Shown in pieces: positions 6,381 through 9,113 of a DNA stretch of 9,113 bases (within the stretch, counting starts at the first letter, position 1; every line of letters starts with the position of its first letter). The notes under the pieces are model-generated. The model was not told where the DNA came from and made no database searches. It saw only the letters and a list, made by a program, of their open reading frames with translations. Location of the stretch: positions 128,794 to 137,906 of the forward strand of contig DDAD01000162.1 in the NCBI GenBank assembly GCA_002333205.1. Reading direction: 5' to 3'. A program made the translations under genes and the position numbers. The DNA comes from Pedobacter sp. UBA2067. GTDB lineage: Bacteria; Bacteroidota; Bacteroidia; Sphingobacteriales; Sphingobacteriaceae.

Positions 6381-6405
6381 TTGCAGTATTAAAATATCTG
6401 TAGAA

Positions 6406-7740
6406 ATGAAGATCTGGCAAAAAAATATAGACGTTAACAAGGACATTGAAACATTTACCGTAGGGCGGGACCGCGAACTGGACCTGGAAATGGCAGCCTT
6501 TGATGTGCTGGGCTCCCTGGCGCATGTCGAGATGCTTGAAAGCATCAACTTGTTAACTGCTGATGAGCTTAGAACTGTGCAGTCTGCATTGAAACAGATC
6601 TATAAAGAAATTGAATCCGGCGATTTCGTGATTGAGGATGCCGTTGAAGATGTACATTCCCAGGTAGAGTGGCTGTTAACCCAGCGTATCGGTGAAGCTG
6701 GTAAAAAAATCCACAGCGGTCGTTCCAGAAATGACCAGGTGCTGGTTGACTTGAAACTATACTTCCGAGCCTGCATCGAGGAGATGGTAACAAATACAAC
6801 TGCGCTTTTTGAACAGCTGATCACATTAAGTAATACACATAAAGATAAACTACTGCCGGGATACACGCACCTGCAGATCGCTATGCCTTCATCCTTCGGA
6901 CTCTGGTTCGGCGCTTACGCGGAGAGTCTGGTTGATGATCTGGATATGATGCTGGGCGCCTGAAAGATCACCAACAAAAATCCCCTGGGTTCTGCTGCCG
7001 GTTACGGTTCTTCTTTCCCTTTAAACAGAACCATGACAACAGCGCTTCTGGGTTTCGAACGATTGAACTACAACGTTGTTTATGCACAGATGGGCCGTGG
7101 GAAAACGGAGCGTATCCTGGCTCAGGCCATGTCTGCTGTTGCTGCTACCCTAGCTAAGATGGCCATGGATGTATGTTTATTTATCAACCAGAACTTTAGC
7201 TTCATCAGCTTTCCAGCGGAACTGACTACCGGATCCAGCATTATGCCGCATAAGAAGAACCCGGATGTGTTTGAGCTTATTCGTTCACGCTGTAATAAGA
7301 TACAGGCCTTGCCTAATGAGATCGCCATGATGACTACCAACTTGCCATCAGGTTATCACCGGGACTTACAGTTATTAAAGGAAAGCTTGTTTCCGGCAAT
7401 AACCTCCTTAAATGAATGCCTGCAGATGGCAACGTATATGTTACAGCATATTGAGGTTAAGGACGGTATCCTGGCGGATAAAAAGTATGCATATTTGTTC
7501 AGTGTAGAGTCTGTAAACGAACTTGCCCTTAGTGGGGTGCCATTCAGAGAGGCTTACAAGATCGTTGGTGAAACGATTGAGAATGGCACTTTTGAACCAG
7601 GCACAGCCGTAAATCACGTACATGAAGGCAGCATTGGGAATCTTTGCAACGAGGAGATCTCGGGCATGATGAACGATGTTCTTGCACAATTTAACTTTCA
7701 AAAAGTAAAAGCTGCCATTGAAAAACTACTGGCACATTAA
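6406..7740 (+). pseudogene. argH: Argininosuccinate lyase, interrupted by an in-frame TGA
   Basis: Fumarase/aspartase superfamily enzyme that splits argininosuccinate into arginine and fumarate, the last step of arginine synthesis. I chose the ATG at 6406 (MKIWQKN) because homologues start here; in-frame codons upstream to 6277 are non-conserved. The frame spans 444 codons, the normal length. Codon 186 (6961-6963) is TGA, yet the same frame continues with KITNKNPLGSAAGYGSSF, a conserved segment. Motifs flank the break: HSGRSRNDQ (103-111) and PGYTHLQ with likely general base H155 before it, and the catalytic loop GSSIMPHKKN (276-285) after it. A 185-residue fragment would be made; a restart at ATG 7033 would give 235 residues but lose the conserved 23 residues between. 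The enzyme is a tetramer whose active sites use several chains, so neither half alone should work. No frameshift is present. It could be a true nonsense mutation or a read error. Confidence 0.88.
6961..6963 (+). other. argH: Premature TGA stop codon within argH
   Basis: The codons read GGC GCC TGA AAG ATC ACC. Everything before and after in this frame is ArgH. A single change from TGG (Trp) to TGA would produce it; CGA, AGA, GGA, TCA and TTA are also one step away. All Trp codons in the neighbouring genes are TGG. Confidence 0.85.
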
Positions 7741-7755
7741 TTAAATCAACTAAAA

Positions 7756-9009
7756 ATGAATGTATCCTTATTAGCAAACGCCCTTGTAGGCTCGGAGATT
7801 ATCAAAATTGGAAATGAAGTCAACGAGTTAAAACGAAAGGGCGCCAAGATTGCCAATCTTACAATCGGTGATTTTGACCCTGCTGTATTCCCAATACCTG
7901 AAGCTTTGAAAGTGGAGATCATTGCGGCGTATAATGATCATCAAACCAACTATCCACCTGCGGATGGTATATTGCCGCTACGTGAAACCGTGGCGAACCT
8001 GCTGGACAAGCGACTTAACTTAAACTACAGCACCAGTGACATCCTGATCTCCGGCGGTTCAAGACCGTTGATCTATGCCACTTACCTGGCGCTGGTAGAT
8101 CCAGGTGATAAAGTGATTTATCCAGCACCATCATGGAACAACAATCACTATTGTACTTTGTCTTCTGCAAACGGTGTAGCGGTTGAAACAACCGTTGAAA
8201 ACAACTTTATGCCTACTGCGGCGCAATTAAAGCCGCACTTAAAAGGTGCAACGCTCTTGGCTTTATGCTCACCATTGAATCCGACGGGTACCATGTTCAC
8301 AGCAGAGCAGCTGGAGGAAATATGTGACATCGTTTTGGAGGAGAATAAATCAAGAGCAGAAGGAGAGAAACCGTTGTACTTGATGTACGACCAGATCTAT
8401 TCTCTACTGACCTTCGATAAGGAGCACGTTAATCCGGTTACCTTGCGACCAGAACTAAAAGATTACGTAATATACATTGACGGTATTTCAAAAGCACTTG
8501 CTGCAACCGGTGTAAGGGTAGGCTGGGCTTTTGGTCCATCGTTAGTTGTTTCTAAAATGAAGGCGCTACTTGGTCATATTGGTGCCTGGGCGCCTAAAGC
8601 GGAACAGGTTGCGGTGAGCAAATACTTCGCTGACGATGCACAGGTCGATACCTTCCTTGGAGATTTTAAGGAGCAGATTCAAGCCAGCCTTAATGCTATC
8701 TACGATGGTTTCCAGTCGCTTAAAGCCGAAGGTTTTAATGTAGATGCAGTGGTACCGATGGGCGCGATCTACCTGACCATAAAAATTGATTATATCGGAA
8801 AAACAACGCCAGAGGGGGTTGTCTTAAAGGATAGTGCAGATGTGAATTTCTACCTGATCAAGGAAGCGCAGTGTGCGTTGGTTCCTTTTTCAGCTTTCGG
8901 GAACGAGCACAGCATGCCTTGGTTCAGGGCTTCCGTGGGAGGGTGTTCTTTAGAAGATATCCAGGCAATGATGCCAAGAATTAAAGCAGCTTTGAGCAAG
9001 TTGAAATAG
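7756..9009 (+). CDS. PLP-dependent class I/II aminotransferase, aspartate aminotransferase type
   Basis: Fold-type I transaminase, probably exchanging amino groups between aspartate and glutamate (oxaloacetate/2-oxoglutarate) in the cytoplasm. The 417 residues show the substrate-domain start NLTIGDFDP, the TNYPPADGILPLRE segment (64-77), SGGSRPLIYA for phosphate contact, LNPTG (174-178), D212 in YDQIY for the pyridine nitrogen, Schiff-base lysine K246 in GISKALAATGVRVGW with R254, and carboxylate-binding R391 in WFRASVG. All key residues are present. YDQIY replaces the commoner DE-IY. The start ATG at 7756 lies 15 nt after argH in an A-rich spacer, so it is probably co-transcribed. Aspartate is a substrate of argininosuccinate synthase, which makes a role in arginine supply sensible, though other amino acceptors cannot be excluded. 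The gene is intact and ends in TAG. Confidence 0.92.
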   Translation: MNVSLLANALVGSEIIKIGNEVNELKRKGAKIANLTIGDFDPAVFPIPEALKVEIIAAYNDHQTNYPPADGILPLRETVANLLDKRLNLNYSTSDILISGGSRPLIYATYLALVDPGDKVIYPAPSWNNNHYCTLSSANGVAVETTVENNFMPTAAQLKPHLKGATLLALCSPLNPTGTMFTAEQLEEICDIVLEENKSRAEGEKPLYLMYDQIYSLLTFDKEHVNPVTLRPELKDYVIYIDGISKALAATGVRVGWAFGPSLVVSKMKALLGHIGAWAPKAEQVAVSKYFADDAQVDTFLGDFKEQIQASLNAIYDGFQSLKAEGFNVDAVVPMGAIYLTIKIDYIGKTTPEGVVLKDSADVNFYLIKEAQCALVPFSAFGNEHSMPWFRASVGGCSLEDIQAMMPRIKAALSKLK

Positions 9010-9018
9010 TCCGTTTAT

Positions 9019-9039
9019 AAACAATCTGTAGGATTGTTT
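9019..9039 (+). repeat. Hairpin after the aminotransferase gene
   Basis: AAACAATC (9019-9026) and GATTGTTT (9032-9039) form a perfect 8-bp stem with loop TGTAG, starting 9 nt after the stop codon. The stem is A/T-rich and no long T-run follows, so it may be a weak terminator or a 3'-end stabilising hairpin ahead of the main terminator. Confidence 0.5.
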
Positions 9040-9080
9040 CAGATGTTCCAAATAAAATGCGGCTTTAATTATGCAGTTAA

Positions 9081-9113
9081 ACAAGAAAGGCGACCAATGG
9101 TCGCCTTTCTTGT
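9081..9113 (+). terminator. Strong intrinsic terminator at the window end
   Basis: A perfect 15-bp inverted repeat, ACAAGAAAGGCGACC (9081-9095) and GGTCGCCTTTCTTGT (9099-9113), surrounds the loop AAT. A GC-rich core is flanked by A-rich 5' and T-rich 3' arms, so it could stop transcription from either side. The window ends exactly at the last paired base, so the stem or T-run may continue beyond it. Confidence 0.85.

Larger units (their letters stand above)
5699..6405. other. 707-base AT-rich spacer between divergent xylanase and argH genes
   Basis: No convincing protein gene is present. A 74-codon open frame on the - strand (6082-6306) has no recognisable family and is rich in Phe and Lys, as expected from translated T/A tracts. 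The stretch must carry the promoters of both genes. It holds several inverted repeats (5826-5853, 5904-5917, 6107-6119, 6117-6132, 6241-6252), a longer structured element (5917-5999), and a very A/T-rich tract (6073-6101). No tRNA, CRISPR array or transposase remnant was seen. Confidence 0.7.

Noticed and set aside
6130..6400. Arginine repressor (ArgR) boxes before argH
   Set aside because: I looked for paired TGNATWWWWATNCA-like sites and found none that fit well.
6277..6405. Upstream start for argH at 6277
   Set aside because: The extra 43 codons are Phe/Tyr-rich, unlike any ArgH, and overlap the best promoter candidate. Homology begins at MKIWQKN (6406).
7033..7740. Separate gene starting at ATG 7033
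   Set aside because: It is the C-terminal half of ArgH in the same frame, missing the conserved segment after the TGA. No Shine-Dalgarno site precedes it.
1..9113. CRISPR array, tRNA/rRNA, insertion sequence, toxin-antitoxin or phage-defence genes
   Set aside because: No regular repeats, cloverleaf, transposase or relevant protein motifs were seen on either strand.

Overview
The window looks like chromosomal DNA of a Bacteroidota bacterium. A Sphingobacteriaceae (Pedobacter-like) source is my best guess from protein style, not a proven assignment. Pointers are an ArgF of the N-succinylornithine carbamoyltransferase type, proC inside an arginine operon, a lipoprotein glycosidase, weak Shine-Dalgarno sites, and a match to the Bacteroidota -7 promoter motif.

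Positions 1-4462 (+ strand) hold a tightly packed arginine operon: the 3' part of argD, then argF', argB, proC and argE, with gaps of only 2-19 nt. Together they turn N-acyl-glutamate into N-acyl-ornithine, then N-acyl-citrulline, then citrulline. Residue 90 of ArgF' is Val, which favours succinylated over acetylated intermediates. ProC links the same precursor pool to proline.

Positions 4461-5698 (- strand) hold a convergent gene for a lipid-anchored family GH10 xylanase-like enzyme, with its own one-directional terminator. It separates argE from argH and has no metabolic link to them. The 707-base gap at 5699-6405, between the divergent xylanase and argH, has no convincing protein gene but is rich in inverted repeats. 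These include an 83-nt predicted stem-loop (5917-5999) with a terminator-like inner hairpin.

Positions 6406-9009 (+ strand) hold argH followed 15 nt later by an aspartate-type aminotransferase, which could supply the aspartate used to make argininosuccinate. argH is cut by an in-frame TGA at codon 186 while the frame and all family motifs continue on both sides. It is therefore a recent nonsense mutation, a sequencing error, or (least likely) a recoded stop. A 15-bp perfect palindrome ends the window as a terminator.

I did not find a clearly new defence or mobile system. The most notable items are the interrupted argH, the ArgF' specificity residue, the structured intergenic element, and the xylanase with altered sugar-binding residues set inside the arginine locus.
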